A stretch of 64,000 bases of DNA from Gammaproteobacteria bacterium (GTDB lineage: Bacteria > Pseudomonadota > Gammaproteobacteria > Chromatiales > Chromatiaceae), in assembly GCA_025458675.1 (NCBI GenBank), contig JALORY010000018.1, positions 1 to 64,000 on the forward strand, written 5' to 3'. The position numbers and the translations under genes are program-made. This document shows positions 37,689-48,832 of the stretch, in pieces. The notes beneath the pieces were generated by a model. The model did no database searches. It was not told where the DNA came from and saw only the letters and a list, made by a program, of their open reading frames with translations. How positions within the stretch are numbered: position 1 is the stretch's first letter; every line of letters starts with the position of its first letter.

Positions 37689-40600
37689 ATGAACGCGCTG
37701 CCGTCCGCCCGAATCCGCGAGATTCCGTACAACTACACCTCGTTTTCCGATCGCGAGATCGTCATCCGCTTTCTTGGCGAGCCCCTTTGGCGACTCATCG
37801 AGGAACTGCGCGGGACGCGCCGCACCGGGCGCTCGGCGCGGATGCTGTTCGAGGTGCTGGGCGACATGTGGGTGCTGGAGCGCAACCCGTACCTGCAGGA
37901 CGACCTCCTCGAGAACCTCGACCGCCGCCGCCTGCTGATCCAGGCCCTTCGCCACCGCCTCGACCAGTTCGAGGCGCGTGCGAACGGCAATCAGCAGGCC
38001 CTCGAGCTGCTCGACGCGGCGCGGGAGGCGGTCGACCGGTTCGCCGCCGGCTTCGACCGGCAGGCCGACCTGCGCCGACGCGTCCGGCGCGCCCTGACCG
38101 GCGTCACCCGGCGCGACAACGTCGACTTCGGGGGCCTGGCGCGCGTCTCGCACGCCACGGACGCGACCGACTGGCGCGTCGAGATCCCGTTCGTCGTCAT
38201 CTCGCCCGACCGCGAGGACGAGGTCGCGAAGGTCGTCAAGGGGTGCATCGACTGCGGCCTCACGATCATCCCCCGCGGCGGCGGCACCGGGTACACCGGC
38301 TCCGCCGTGCCGCTCGACCCGTTCTCTGCCGTGATCAACACCGAGAAGCTGGAGAGCCTCAGCGCGGTGGAGCGCGTCGCCCTGCCCGGCGTCGCAGGAG
38401 ACGTGCCGACCGTACGCTGCGGCGCGGGCGTGGTCACGCGCCGCGTCGCCGAGGTGGCCGAGCGCGAGGGGCTCGCCTTCGCGGTCGACCCGACCTCGCA
38501 GGACGCCTCGACCATCGGCGGCAACATCGCGATGAACGCCGGCGGCAAGAAGGCGGTGCTCTGGGGCACCACGCTCGACAACCTCGCGTCCTGGCGGATG
38601 GTGATGCCGGACGGGCACTGGCTCGAGGTCGAGCGGCTGGACCACAACCTCGGCAAGATCCACGAGCAGGAAACGGCGCGCTTCCGCCTGACGCGCACCC
38701 GGCCCGACGGCCGCATGCCGGCCGGGGAGCCGGAGATCCTGGAGATCCCGGGCGCCGCGTTCCGCCGCGTCGGTCTGGGCAAGGACGTCACGGACAAGGC
38801 CCTTGCGGGGCTGCCCGGCGTGCAGAAGGAAGGCTGCGACGGCCTCATCACCTCCGCGCGTTTCGTGCTGCACCGCATGCCCGCCCACGTGCGCACCGTC
38901 TGCCTCGAATTCTTCGGCACCGACCTCGGTCGCGCGGTGCCGGCGATCGTCGAGATCAAGGACACGGTCGACGCCCTGCCGGACGTGCAGATCGCCGGCC
39001 TCGAGCACCTCGACGAGCGCTACGTGAAGGCCGTGAAGTACTCGACCAAGGCTGCGCGCCGCGAGCGGCCGAAGATGGTGTTGCTCGCCGACCTCGTATC
39101 GGACGACGAGGACGCGCTGGCCCGCGCCACCGACGAGGTGGTGCGGCTCGCCGGCGCGCGCGACGCCGAGGGCTTCGTCGCCGCGAGCCCCGAGGCGCGC
39201 CGCCGCTTCTGGCTCGATCGGGCGCGCACCGCGGCGATCTCCGCCCACACCAACGCCTTCAAGGTCAACGAAGACGTCGTGATTCCACTCGAGCGGCTCG
39301 CGGACTACAGCCGCGGCGTCGAGCGGATCAACATCGAGCAGTCGATCCGCAACAAGCTCGCGATCATGGACGGCGCCGCGGCCTACCTCGCGGGCCCCAT
39401 GCCCGAGCTCACGCGCATCGAGGGCTACGAGGAGTCCGCCGAGGCCGACGCCATCCTCGCCGGGAAGCGCGATGCGGCCGCCGCCGTGGTGCGCCAGGCG
39501 CGCGATCGCTGGCAGCGCGTCCTCGATCACCTGGACGCGCCGGCAGCGGACCACGACCACCTCCTCGACGCGCGGGCCCGCGCGCGGCTGCGCACCGGCG
39601 ACGCGCTGCTCGACCTGCTGCTGCGTCGCGACCTGGTGCAGTCCTACCGCGCCGAGGTGGGCGCCCGACTCGACGAGATCTTCGACGGCCACGACCTCGC
39701 GGCGGTCCGCGCCCGCCTGCTCGCCATCCACGCCGACATCCGCGACGCACGCCTGTTCGTCGCGCTCCACATGCACGCCGGGGACGGCAACGTGCACACC
39801 AACATCCCGGTGCACTCGGCGAACTACGAGATGCTGCGCGAGGCGGACCGCATCGTCGACCGCATCATGGCGCTCGCCCAGTCCCTCGACGGCGCCATCT
39901 CCGGCGAGCACGGCATCGGCATCACCAAGCTGCACTACCTCGAGCCCGGCAAACGCGCCGCATTCGCCGAGTACAAGCGGCGGGTCGACCCCGAGGGGCA
40001 CTTCAACCGCGGCAAGCTGCTCGAGGGCGCGACGCTCGACCGTGCCTACACGCCGTCGCTGCGCCTCCTCCAGCAGGAGGCCATCATCCTCGAGGAGACC
40101 GAGCTCGGCGCGCTGAACGACGACGTGAAGCACTGCCTGCGCTGCGGCAAGTGCAAGCCCGTGTGCATGACCCACGTGCCGCGCGCGAACCTGCTCTATT
40201 CGCCGCGCAACAAGATCCTGGCGACCGGCCTGATCATCGAGGCCTTCCTCTACGAGGAGCAGACGCGGCGCGGCATCTCGCAGCGCCACTTCGAGGAGAT
40301 GAACGACGTGGCCGACCACTGCACGGTCTGCCACAAGTGCCAGAACCCCTGCCCGGTCGACATCGACTTCGGCAGCGTGACGGCGCGCATGCGGCGCATC
40401 CTGGTCGATCGCGGCAAGAAGCGCTTCAGTCCTGGCGCCTGGGCCGCGATGCGCTTCCTGAACGCCACCGACCCCCGCGCCGTCGCGCTGCTGCGCACCA
40501 CGCTCGGTCGCTGGGGCTTCGCCGCGCTCGGCTCGGTCTGCTGGGGCGCAGGCAGACCCCGCCCGCCGCGACGACGGGCCGGCCCGCGGCGCAGACCCTG

Positions 40601-41518
40601 GCAATCGAGATGGTGCGCCGGCCCTTGCGCGTCGAGTTGCCGCGCACGCTCTATCGCGCCGCGCTCGGGCTCGAGGATCCGCGGCAGGTGCCCATACTGC
40701 GCGAGCCGGCCAGGGTCGCCGAGGACGTCGAGTCGGTGTTCTACTTCCCGGGCTGCGGCTCGGAGCGCCTCTTCGGGGACATCGGGCTCGCGACCATCGC
40801 GATGCTCTGCGACACGGGCGCGCAGGTGGTGCTGCCACCCGGCTACCTGTGCTGCGGCTACCCGCAGTCGGCGGCGGGCGACCACGCGCGGGGCAGCCGC
40901 ATCTCGATGGAGAACCGGGTGCTGTTCCACCGCGTCGCAAACACGCTCAACTACCTCGACATCCGCACCGTCATCGTGTCCTGCGGCACCTGCATGGACC
41001 AGCTGCTCACCTACGAGTTCGAGCAGATCTTCCCGGGCTGCCGGCTGCTCGACGTGCACGAGTACCTGATGGAGAAAGGGGTGCGGCTCGAGGGTGCGTC
41101 GGACGCGCAGTACCTCTACCACGACCCCTGCCACACCCCGATGAAGACGCACGCGCCCCTGCTGGTGGCGCGCGCGCTGCTCGGCGCGCACGTGCGGCTC
41201 TCCGACCGCTGCTGCGGCGAGGCGGGCACGCTCGGCACCTCGCGACCGGACGTCGCGAACCAGATCCGCTTCCGCAAGGAGGAGGAGCTGGTGAACGGCA
41301 TCGCGGCACTCACGGGCAGGAACCGCAGCACGGGCGACGTCCGGCTCGTGACGTCCTGCCCCGCGTGCCAGCAGGGGCTGTCCCGTTACGCCGACGGCAC
41401 GGGCCTCAGGACCGACTACATCGTCGTCGAGCTGGCGCGGGAGCGTTTTGGCGTGGGCTGGCAGGAGCGCTTCGTCGCCCGCATGAACCACGGCGGGATC
41501 GAGCGCGTGCTGCTTTGA
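37689..41518 (+). pseudogene. Giant FAD-binding/Fe-S oxidoreductase (DUF3683 type), interrupted by one frameshift
   Basis: A single ancestral gene of about 1276 codons, read as two overlapping track ORFs (37689-41069 and 37787-41518). The N-terminal frame holds a DUF3683-like region ([21 protein letters not shown]), the FAD-binding PCMH domain ([39 protein letters not shown]), a FAD-oxidase C-terminal domain ([29 protein letters not shown]) and two 4Fe-4S motifs ([22 protein letters not shown]). The frame shifts (net 1 base missing) at about 40525-40550, and the CCG-domain end continues in the other frame. Substrate unknown; family resemblance is to D-lactate/glycolate oxidoreductases. Assembly error or true inactivation are both possible. 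Confidence 0.85.
40610..41518 (+). CDS. C-terminal (CCG/heterodisulfide-reductase-like) part of the frameshifted oxidoreductase
   Basis: The downstream frame carries the C-terminal region of the same protein. Cysteine-rich CCG motifs [56 protein letters not shown] and [13 protein letters not shown] are intact, ending in [11 protein letters not shown] 40610 is merely the first ATG after the shift; no good ribosome-binding site is seen, so independent translation is doubtful. Such domains bind Fe-S clusters or mediate electron transfer to a membrane partner. Confidence 0.6.
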   Translation: MVRRPLRVELPRTLYRAALGLEDPRQVPILREPARVAEDVESVFYFPGCGSERLFGDIGLATIAMLCDTGAQVVLPPGYLCCGYPQSAAGDHARGSRISMENRVLFHRVANTLNYLDIRTVIVSCGTCMDQLLTYEFEQIFPGCRLLDVHEYLMEKGVRLEGASDAQYLYHDPCHTPMKTHAPLLVARALLGAHVRLSDRCCGEAGTLGTSRPDVANQIRFRKEEELVNGIAALTGRNRSTGDVRLVTSCPACQQGLSRYADGTGLRTDYIVVELARERFGVGWQERFVARMNHGGIERVLL

Positions 41519-41544
41519 AAAAAGAGGCCGGCGTGAGCCGGCCT
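41516..41544 (-). terminator. Intrinsic terminator of the Crp/Fnr gene
   Basis: On the minus strand AGGCCGGC-TCAC-GCCGGCCT is followed by CTTTTTTC. It ends transcripts from the Crp/Fnr gene. A second stem, CCACGGCCT/AGGCCGTGG (41556-41590), lies just before it and overlaps the gap between the two convergent genes. Confidence 0.85.
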
Positions 41545-41608
41545 TAAGAACCCCACCACGGCCTGACCGAGAGGAACGCTGAGGCCGTGGCTTGCCCTGC
41601 AACCTAGA

Positions 41609-42442
41609 TCAGGCGTCGATCTCCCCGTCGGCGTTCCCCGAGAACCAGGGGGGCACTTCCGCGCCCTCCGGCCAGTCCGCCAACCACTGAACGGCGTCGA
41701 CCTCGCGCGCCGCGACCTTCTCCTCTGCGATGGGCGGACGCCCCGCGAACACGTTGAGACGGACCGAGGCGAGCTGTGTGGCGTCGATGATCGTGATCTC
41801 GTGCCTGCCGACGTCGATCAGGCCGAGGTCGCGCAGGTAACGCAGCACGCGGGAGAACGTCTCCGGCGTCACGTTCAGCGCCGCGGCCGTTGTCTTCTTG
41901 TTGTGGTCGAACGCGATGGTCGAGGCCCCCCCGGCCCCGCGGTTGTGCGACAGCAGCCAGTTCACGATCCGCTGCGCGGACGAGGTCGTCGTGTCGGCTT
42001 CCGCCTCCCGTATCTTCTGGAAGAGCTGCCAGCTGATCCGGCCGAGCATGCGCAGGGCGAGCGCCGGGTGGCTGGCCGCCGCCTCGAGCACGGAGTCCCG
42101 CTTGAGCGTGAGCGCGCGGCCCGGCTCGAGCACGACCGCTGTCACGGGGCACGGCAGGTTCAGGAACACCGAGGCCAGGCAGAAGCAGGACCCCGCACCG
42201 ACGATGTCGATGATGCGCTCCTTCTGACGACCGCCGGGCACGACGAGCTTCACCATCCCGTCGAGGATGCAGAAGAGCGCCGGGGAGCGCTCGCCTTGGG
42301 CCATGACCGTCGCGCCGCGCTCCAGCGGGCGGTAGGCGTGCCCCACCGCCAGCTTCCCCGCGATGTCGTCCGGAAGCCGTTCGAACAAGGGGAACGTCTG
42401 CATCAGATCGCTGGCGAGCGATCGTGCGTCCGGTTCGAGCAT
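41609..42442 (-). CDS. Crp/Fnr-family transcriptional regulator
   Basis: An N-terminal cyclic-nucleotide-binding-like beta barrel (about residues 15-130, GATVMAQGERSPALFCILDGMVKL) is followed by a dimer helix and a winged-helix domain (about 155-225, NKKTTAAALNVTPETFSRVLRYLRDLGLI). The recognition helix TPETFSRVLRYL carries the E..SR pattern that reads TTGAC/TTGAT half-sites. No N-terminal Cys cluster is present, so it is not an Fe-S FNR; a DNR/heme type or another ligand is possible. ATG 42442 (277 aa) is chosen; about 50 residues after the HTH are extra. An FNR-like palindrome lies about 130 nt upstream. Confidence 0.9.
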   Translation of the reverse strand: MLEPDARSLASDLMQTFPLFERLPDDIAGKLAVGHAYRPLERGATVMAQGERSPALFCILDGMVKLVVPGGRQKERIIDIVGAGSCFCLASVFLNLPCPVTAVVLEPGRALTLKRDSVLEAAASHPALALRMLGRISWQLFQKIREAEADTTTSSAQRIVNWLLSHNRGAGGASTIAFDHNKKTTAAALNVTPETFSRVLRYLRDLGLIDVGRHEITIIDATQLASVRLNVFAGRPPIAEEKVAAREVDAVQWLADWPEGAEVPPWFSGNADGEIDA

Positions 42443-42780
42443 GCTGGTTCCCCGAAGGCCCCCCTTGATCGCCGTCCCGGCAGCGCCGGCGGCACGCCCC
42501 GTCTGTCGTTCTGCGTCGACTCGACAGCTTGCTTCTCTCAAAGGATCACGTGCGGCGTCAACGCGAGCTTGACTGCCGTCAAGTCCGCGGGACGCGGGAA
42601 CGGGCGTCTTGCGAGGGCAATTCAGCCAGCGGACTGCTGGGGAATGGACGGTCCGGGTTCGGCATCCGCCGCGCCCGAGGGGTCGGAATCGGTCATATGC
42701 CGCATCGGAGGGCGTGACCGGGCCGGCTCCTGACCCTGGTCAACGCAACAGCACGGCGGCCCGGCAAATAGACCTGGCGC
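42443..42780. other. 338-bp intergenic region upstream of the Crp/Fnr gene
   Basis: It holds the presumed regulatory region of the Crp/Fnr gene, with the FNR-type palindrome at 42568-42583, and the 3' flank of the DUF202 gene at its right. Small track ORFs here lack ribosome-binding sites and similarity and were not accepted. No structured RNA was recognised. Confidence 0.6.
42568..42583. promoter_or_regulatory. FNR/DNR-type operator palindrome
   Basis: CTTGAC-TGCC-GTCAAG is a perfect 6-bp inverted repeat with a 4-nt spacer. It matches the TTGAY-N4-RTCAA layout of FNR/DNR/NNR boxes and lies about 126 nt upstream of a Crp/Fnr regulator whose recognition helix is compatible. Autoregulation or regulation by a paralogue is inferred. 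Confidence 0.6.
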
Positions 42781-43155
42781 TCAGCTGAACAGCTGCCGCG
42801 CGACATAGCCGAGCAGCAGCAGACCGAGCAGGCCGAGCAGCGCCGCGAGCGCCGCGCTCGCGACGCCACCGTAGCCGATGCTCTCGTTGGCGTCGATCGC
42901 CCGGCGGTAGTAGAAGAACCGCGCGGTGGAGCCGGCGATGATCAGGCAGCCGATGACGAGCAGACCGAGGCCGACGAGCTCGACCCAGGCGGACGCGCGA
43001 AACCGCGCCGCGTCGCCCGTCGAGTGCCCGAGGTACTCCATGAAGAGATTGAACTTCTCGATCAGGAAGCCGAAGGCCATCACCGCGATGGCCGTGCGGA
43101 TCCACGCGAGGTAGGTGCGCTCGTTGGCCGAGTGGTCGGTGTAGCGGCTGATCAT
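42781..43155 (-). CDS. DUF202 (YidH-type) membrane protein
   Basis: A 124-residue inner-membrane protein with three TM segments (IAVMAFGFLIEKFNLF, VGLGLLVIGCLIIAG, ALAALLGLLGLLLLGYV). The N-terminal HSANERTYLAWIRTAIAVMAFGF is the DUF202 signature. Its function is unknown. GGGAGGG lies upstream of ATG. It follows proB on the same strand after 60 nt and may be cotranscribed with it. Confidence 0.9.
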   Translation of the reverse strand: MISRYTDHSANERTYLAWIRTAIAVMAFGFLIEKFNLFMEYLGHSTGDAARFRASAWVELVGLGLLVIGCLIIAGSTARFFYYRRAIDANESIGYGGVASAALAALLGLLGLLLLGYVARQLFS

Positions 43156-43215
43156 GCGTTTGCACCCTCCCGCGACGGCGTCGCGCTGCCGCCCTTGACC
43201 CCGCCCCGACGCCGG

Positions 43216-44340
43216 CTACACCAGCACCAGGTTGTCGCGGTGGATCAGCTCCTCGTCGTCCATGCAACCGAGGATCTCGGCGATGCGGCTCGACGGCTGC
43301 CCCATGATGCGGCGCGCGTCCTCGGCACCGTAGTTGACGAGGCCACGCGCCACCTCCTTCCCCTGCGAGTCGACGCACGCGACGACCTCGCCGCGCGAAA
43401 ATTCGCCGGCCACCGCGCGCACGCCGACGGCCAGGAGTGACCGCCCCTGCTCGCGCAGGACGCGCACTGCGCCGTCGTCCAGCGTCAACCGGCCGCGCAC
43501 CTGGAGGTGGCCGGCGAGCCATCGCTTGCGTGCCTGGTCCGGCCCCTGGTCCGGCAGCAGCAGCGTGCCCACACGCTCGCCCGACGCGATGCACGTGAGC
43601 ACCCCGTCGCCGGTCCCGGCGGCGATGACGGTCGCCGCACCGGAGCGCGCGGCCAGCCGCGCGGCCCGGATCTTGGTCACCATGCCCCCGCGCCCGAGGC
43701 CCGAGCCGCCCTCTCCCGCCACCTGGTCCAGCATCGGATCGCCGACGGTGGTCTCGGGAATCAGGTGCGCGTCGGGGTTGGCGCGCGGGTCGGCGTCGAA
43801 GACGCCACGCTGATCGGTAAGCAGCACGAGCAGGTCCGCCTGTATGAGATTGGCGACCAGCGCGGCGAGCGTGTCGTTGTCGCCGAAGCGCAGCTCCTCG
43901 GTGGCGACCGTGTCGTTCTCGTTGATCACGGGAACGACGCGCAGGCCGACGAGGGTGCGCAGCGTGCTGCGCGCGTTGAGGTAGCGACGCCGGTCGGTCA
44001 GGTCCTCGTGAGTGAGGAGGACCTGCGCGGTGTGCAGGCCGCGTTCCTTGAAGCAGCTCTCCCAGGCCTGGACGAGCCCCATCTGGCCGATCGCCGCGGC
44101 GGCCTGCAGCTCGTGCAAGGTCGCCGGTCGCCTCTTCCAGCCGATGCGGCTCATGCCCTCGGCGACGGCGCCGGACGAGACGATCACCAGCTCCCGGCCC
44201 GCAGCCGCCAGCGTGACCATCTGGTCCACCCAGGCGGACATGCGGCTGCGGTCGATGCCCCGGCCGCCGGAGGTGAGCAGCGCGCTGCCGATCTTCACCA
44301 CCCAGCGGCGGGTCTCACGCAGGTGCTCGCGGTCGGTCAT
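43216..44340 (-). CDS. proB: Glutamate 5-kinase (with PUA domain)
   Basis: Phosphorylates glutamate, the first and feedback-regulated step of proline synthesis. The 374 residues comprise an amino-acid-kinase domain ([54 protein letters not shown]) and a C-terminal PUA domain (about 280-365, [34 protein letters not shown]). The obgE-proB order, with 10 nt between them, is the usual gammaproteobacterial arrangement. Confidence 0.97.
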   Translation of the reverse strand: MTDREHLRETRRWVVKIGSALLTSGGRGIDRSRMSAWVDQMVTLAAAGRELVIVSSGAVAEGMSRIGWKRRPATLHELQAAAAIGQMGLVQAWESCFKERGLHTAQVLLTHEDLTDRRRYLNARSTLRTLVGLRVVPVINENDTVATEELRFGDNDTLAALVANLIQADLLVLLTDQRGVFDADPRANPDAHLIPETTVGDPMLDQVAGEGGSGLGRGGMVTKIRAARLAARSGAATVIAAGTGDGVLTCIASGERVGTLLLPDQGPDQARKRWLAGHLQVRGRLTLDDGAVRVLREQGRSLLAVGVRAVAGEFSRGEVVACVDSQGKEVARGLVNYGAEDARRIMGQPSSRIAEILGCMDDEELIHRDNLVLV

Positions 44341-44350
44341 GGGCCGGGCG

Positions 44351-45749
<1,399 letters not shown>

Positions 45750-45765
45750 GGCTCTGCCTCCTGTG

Positions 45766-46080
45766 TCAGCCCGCGCTGATGCCGGTGATCTGGAGCTCCG
45801 TGTACCACTGGCGGTGGCCCTGCCGCTTGAGATGGTGCTTGCGGCGGCGGAACTTCACGATGTAGACCTTCTTCGCTCGGCCGTGCGCCTTCACGGTGGC
45901 CGTGACCTTGCCGCCGGCGACGAAGGGCGTGCCGACGGTCACGTTGTCGCCGTCGGCGACGAGCATCACCTTGTCGAGCTCGACCGTGCCGCCCTCGTCG
46001 ACCGGCAGCTTCTCGACGCGCACCTTGGCGCCCTCGGTGACACGGTACTGCTTGCCACCCGTCTGGATCACGGCGTACAT
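45766..46080 (-). CDS. rplU: 50S ribosomal protein L21
   Basis: Binds 23S rRNA. ATG 46080 ([20 protein letters not shown]; 104 aa) is the family start; the longer ORF adds upstream non-coding sequence. [31 protein letters not shown] at the C-terminus is canonical. First gene of rplU-rpmA-(hairpin)-obgE-proB. Confidence 0.98.
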   Translation of the reverse strand: MYAVIQTGGKQYRVTEGAKVRVEKLPVDEGGTVELDKVMLVADGDNVTVGTPFVAGGKVTATVKAHGRAKKVYIVKFRRRKHHLKRQGHRQWYTELQITGISAG

Positions 46081-46152
46081 GGCCAAATCTCCGCGAAAAA
46101 CCCGTGAGGCGCGACGCGCCCACAGAAACGGAGCCCGCCGCAAAGAGGCGCG

Positions 46153-46181
46153 ATTCTAAAGACCTCCCCGCGGTGCGTCAA
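46153..46181 (-). promoter_or_regulatory. rplU promoter
   Basis: On the minus strand TTGACG (46181-46176), exactly 17 nt, then TAGAAT (46158-46153), about 72 nt before the rplU ATG. Both hexamers match sigma-70 consensus at 5 of 6 positions. Confidence 0.7.
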
Positions 46182-46200
46182 ACCCCGCCCCCTTATTTCG

Positions 46201-46230
46201 TTGACACCCCGGCGACGGTCCCCCTACAGT
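46201..46230 (+). promoter_or_regulatory. ispB promoter
   Basis: TTGACA (46201-46206), 18-nt spacer, TACAGT (46225-46230), about 35 nt before the ispB ATG. It is divergent from and adjacent to the rplU promoter. Confidence 0.65.
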
Positions 46231-46264
46231 GCCGCGGCTTTTTTCCGGCACCCCGGGACTTCGG

Positions 46265-47233
46265 ATGGACATTTCCGCGCTGCGCGAGCTGGTCGCCGAC
46301 GACCTCAAGGCGGTCGACCGGCTGATCCTCGACCGGCTCCGCTCCGACGTGGTCCTGATCAATCAGATCGGCCAATACATCGTGAGCGGCGGCGGCAAGC
46401 GCCTGCGACCGCTGGTGGTGGTCCTGGCCGCCCGGGCGCTCGGCTACCAGGCGTCGGACCACCTGACGCTCGCGGCGGTCGTCGAGTTCATCCACACCGC
46501 GACGCTGCTGCACGACGACGTGGTGGACGGCTCGGACATGCGCCGCAGCCGGGACACGGCGAACGCCGTCTGGGGCAACGCGGCGAGCGTCCTCGTCGGC
46601 GACTTCCTGTACTCCCGCGCCTTCGAGATGATGGTCGAGGTCGACCGGATGCGGGTGATGGAGATCCTCTCTCACGCCACGAACCGCATCGCCGAGGGCG
46701 AGGTGCTCCAGCTGCTCAACTGCCACGACCCTGCCGTCGACGAGACCCGCTACCGCGAGGTCATCCTGCGCAAGACCGCCACGCTGTTCGAGGCGGGGGC
46801 CAGGCTCGGCGCGGTGCTCTGCGACGCACCCGGCGAGCAGGAGCAGGCGCTCGCCGACTACGGCCGCCACCTCGGGACGGCGTTCCAGATGATCGACGAC
46901 GCCCTCGACTACGGCTCGAGCAGCGAGGACATCGGCAAGAACCTCGGCGACGATCTCGCGGAGGGCAAGCCCACGCTGCCGCTGATCCGCGCCCTCCAGG
47001 TGGGAGCGCCCGGGCAGGTGGCGCTGCTGCGCGAGGCGATCGAGCGCGGCGGCCGCGACCTCATCGACGAGGTCATGCGGGCAATTGAATCGACCGATGC
47101 GATCGCCTACACTGCGCGACTCGCAGCGGACGAGGCAGGCCGGGCCAAGTTGGCACTCGAGGCCCTCCCGCCTTCCGCCTATCGCAGCGCGCTGGCGGCC
47201 GTGGCCGACTTCGCGGTCGCGAGAGGCAACTGA
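46265..47233 (+). CDS. ispB: Polyprenyl (octaprenyl) diphosphate synthase
   Basis: Builds the polyprenyl side chain of quinones. ATG 46265 (MDISALRELVADDLKAVDRL; 322 aa) aligns with IspB better than the track start 12 codons upstream. First Asp-rich motif is TATLLHDDVVDGSDMRR, the second FQMIDDALDYG; GGGKRLRPLVVVLAARAL and DDLAEGKPTLPLI are also present. Chain length cannot be read from the sequence. The rplU/ispB divergence is conserved in gammaproteobacteria. Confidence 0.95.
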   Translation: MDISALRELVADDLKAVDRLILDRLRSDVVLINQIGQYIVSGGGKRLRPLVVVLAARALGYQASDHLTLAAVVEFIHTATLLHDDVVDGSDMRRSRDTANAVWGNAASVLVGDFLYSRAFEMMVEVDRMRVMEILSHATNRIAEGEVLQLLNCHDPAVDETRYREVILRKTATLFEAGARLGAVLCDAPGEQEQALADYGRHLGTAFQMIDDALDYGSSSEDIGKNLGDDLAEGKPTLPLIRALQVGAPGQVALLREAIERGGRDLIDEVMRAIESTDAIAYTARLAADEAGRAKLALEALPPSAYRSALAAVADFAVARGN

Positions 47234-47246
47234 ACGCCGCGACATT

Positions 47247-47323
<77 letters not shown>

Positions 47324-47332
47324 GCACAAAAA

Positions 47333-47364
47333 CGAAAGGCAGCCGATCGGCTGCCTTTCGTCGT
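47333..47364. terminator. Bidirectional terminator between tRNA-Pro and amtB
   Basis: CGAAAGGCAGCCG-AT-CGGCTGCCTTTCG is a 13-bp perfect stem, with A residues to its left and T residues (TCGTTTC) to its right. It separates the tRNA from the convergent amtB. Confidence 0.85.
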
Positions 47365-47377
47365 TTCGGACCGGTGC

Positions 47378-48577
47378 TCAGCGCCGGTTGTACTCGGGGG
47401 TCGCCGTGATCTTGTGGATCGAGAGGTCCGCGCCGTCGTACTCCTGCTCCTGCCCGAGGCGCAGGCCGGCGACCAGCTTGATCGCGCCGTAGACCGCGAA
47501 TCCGCCGGCGAGCGCGATGGCGACGCCGAGGCCCGTGCCTGCGACCTGCGCGCCGAGACTCACCCCGCCGAGCCCGCCCATGGCTTCCAGGCCGAAGAGG
47601 CCCGCGGCGACGCCGCCCCAGGCACCGCACAGGCCGTGCAGCGGCCACACCCCGAGCACGTCGTCGATCTTCCAGCGGTTCTGCACGACCGTGAACATCC
47701 ACACGAAGAGCGCGCCGGCGACCGCGCCGGTCACCAGGGCTCCGGCCGGGTGCATGAGGTCGGAGCCCGCGCACACCGCGACGAGCCCCGCAAGCGGCCC
47801 GTTGTGCACGAAACCCGGGTCGTTGCGCCCCACGACCAGTGCCGCGAGGATGCCGCCGACCATCGCCATCAGCGAGTTCACCGCGACGAGACCGCTGACG
47901 TCGACGATCTTTTGCGCCGACATCACGTTGAAGCCGAACCAGCCGACCGTCAGCACCCAGGCGCCGAGCGCCAGGAAGGGAATGCTCGACGGCGGATGCG
48001 CGGTCAGGAGGCCTTCCTTGGTGTAGCGCCCGTAGCGCGGACCGAGCAGCAGCACGGCGACGAGGCCGATCCAGCCGCCGACCGCGTGAACGACCACGGA
48101 GCCGGCGAAGTCGTGGAACTTGACGCCGAAGGTCGCGACCATCCAGGCCTGCACGCCGAAACGGTCGTTCCAGACGATGCCTTCGAAGAAGGGGTAAACG
48201 AGCGCCACGAGCAGGAAAGTGGCGGCGGCTTGCGGGTAGAAGCGCGCGCGCTCGGCGATGCCGCCGGAGACGATCGCCGGGATCGCAGCGGCGAAGGTCA
48301 GCAGGAAAAAGAAGCGCACCAGGTCGTAGCCGTTGCGCTCCGCGAGCTGACCCGCCCCGGCCATGAAGTCGATGCCGTAGGCGATCGTGAAGCCGATGAA
48401 GAAGTAGGCGATGGTCGACACCGCGAAGTCGACCATGATCTTCACCAGCGCGTTCACCTGGTTCTTCGCGCGCACCGTGCCGAGCTCGAGGAACGCGAAG
48501 CCGGCGTGCATCGCGAGCACCATCACGGCACCGATGAGCAAAAAGAGTACGTCGGTACCAGCCTGCAGCTTGTCCAT
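47378..48577 (-). CDS. amtB: Ammonium transporter
   Basis: An inner-membrane ammonium channel with about eleven TM helices. ATG 48577 (MDKLQAGTDVLFLLIGAVMV; 399 aa) has GGGGA 7 nt upstream; the track's TTG start (48601) lacks one. The pore histidines are in FAGSVVVHAVGGWIGL and WPLHGLCGAWG. No cleavable signal peptide is seen, and a glnK gene is not adjacent, unlike in many proteobacteria. The 255-nt upstream region has no recognisable sigma-54 promoter. Confidence 0.96.
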   Translation of the reverse strand: MDKLQAGTDVLFLLIGAVMVLAMHAGFAFLELGTVRAKNQVNALVKIMVDFAVSTIAYFFIGFTIAYGIDFMAGAGQLAERNGYDLVRFFFLLTFAAAIPAIVSGGIAERARFYPQAAATFLLVALVYPFFEGIVWNDRFGVQAWMVATFGVKFHDFAGSVVVHAVGGWIGLVAVLLLGPRYGRYTKEGLLTAHPPSSIPFLALGAWVLTVGWFGFNVMSAQKIVDVSGLVAVNSLMAMVGGILAALVVGRNDPGFVHNGPLAGLVAVCAGSDLMHPAGALVTGAVAGALFVWMFTVVQNRWKIDDVLGVWPLHGLCGAWGGVAAGLFGLEAMGGLGGVSLGAQVAGTGLGVAIALAGGFAVYGAIKLVAGLRLGQEQEYDGADLSIHKITATPEYNRR

Positions 48578-48832
48578 CCTTAGGTCCCCAGGGTTTGCCA
48601 ATTGGGGGCGCGGAAGGCAAGAAGCGGGCCCGAAAATGGGGCATTTGGAATCAATCGGTTACAGCCACTGACTCCGGCAGCCTGGGAGGCGCCGCACCGC
48701 GGTGGCGCGGCAGCGGGAATTGACGCACCGTTATGGCGCGCGGCGGGCTGTCGACACGGCGACCGTATTGCTCGCGCGGCGCGATCTGCCGCTGCGGGGG
48801 GAGCGCGCGCCAGGGGACGGCGGCGCGGTCGC

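Noticed and set aside
40520-40560. Programmed -1 frameshift in the oxidoreductase
   Set aside because: No X-XXY-YYZ slippery heptamer or clear downstream pseudoknot was visible; a mutation or assembly error is simpler.
37461-40940. 1159-aa minus-strand ORF opposite the oxidoreductase
   Set aside because: Antisense shadow; the plus strand carries FAD and Fe-S motifs throughout.
47414-48583. 389-aa plus-strand ORF opposite amtB
   Set aside because: Antisense shadow of amtB, rich in His/Glu/Arg from complementing membrane-protein codons.
48578-48601. TTG start for amtB as in the track
   Set aside because: ATG 48577 has a correctly spaced GGGGA and leads directly into the first TM helix.
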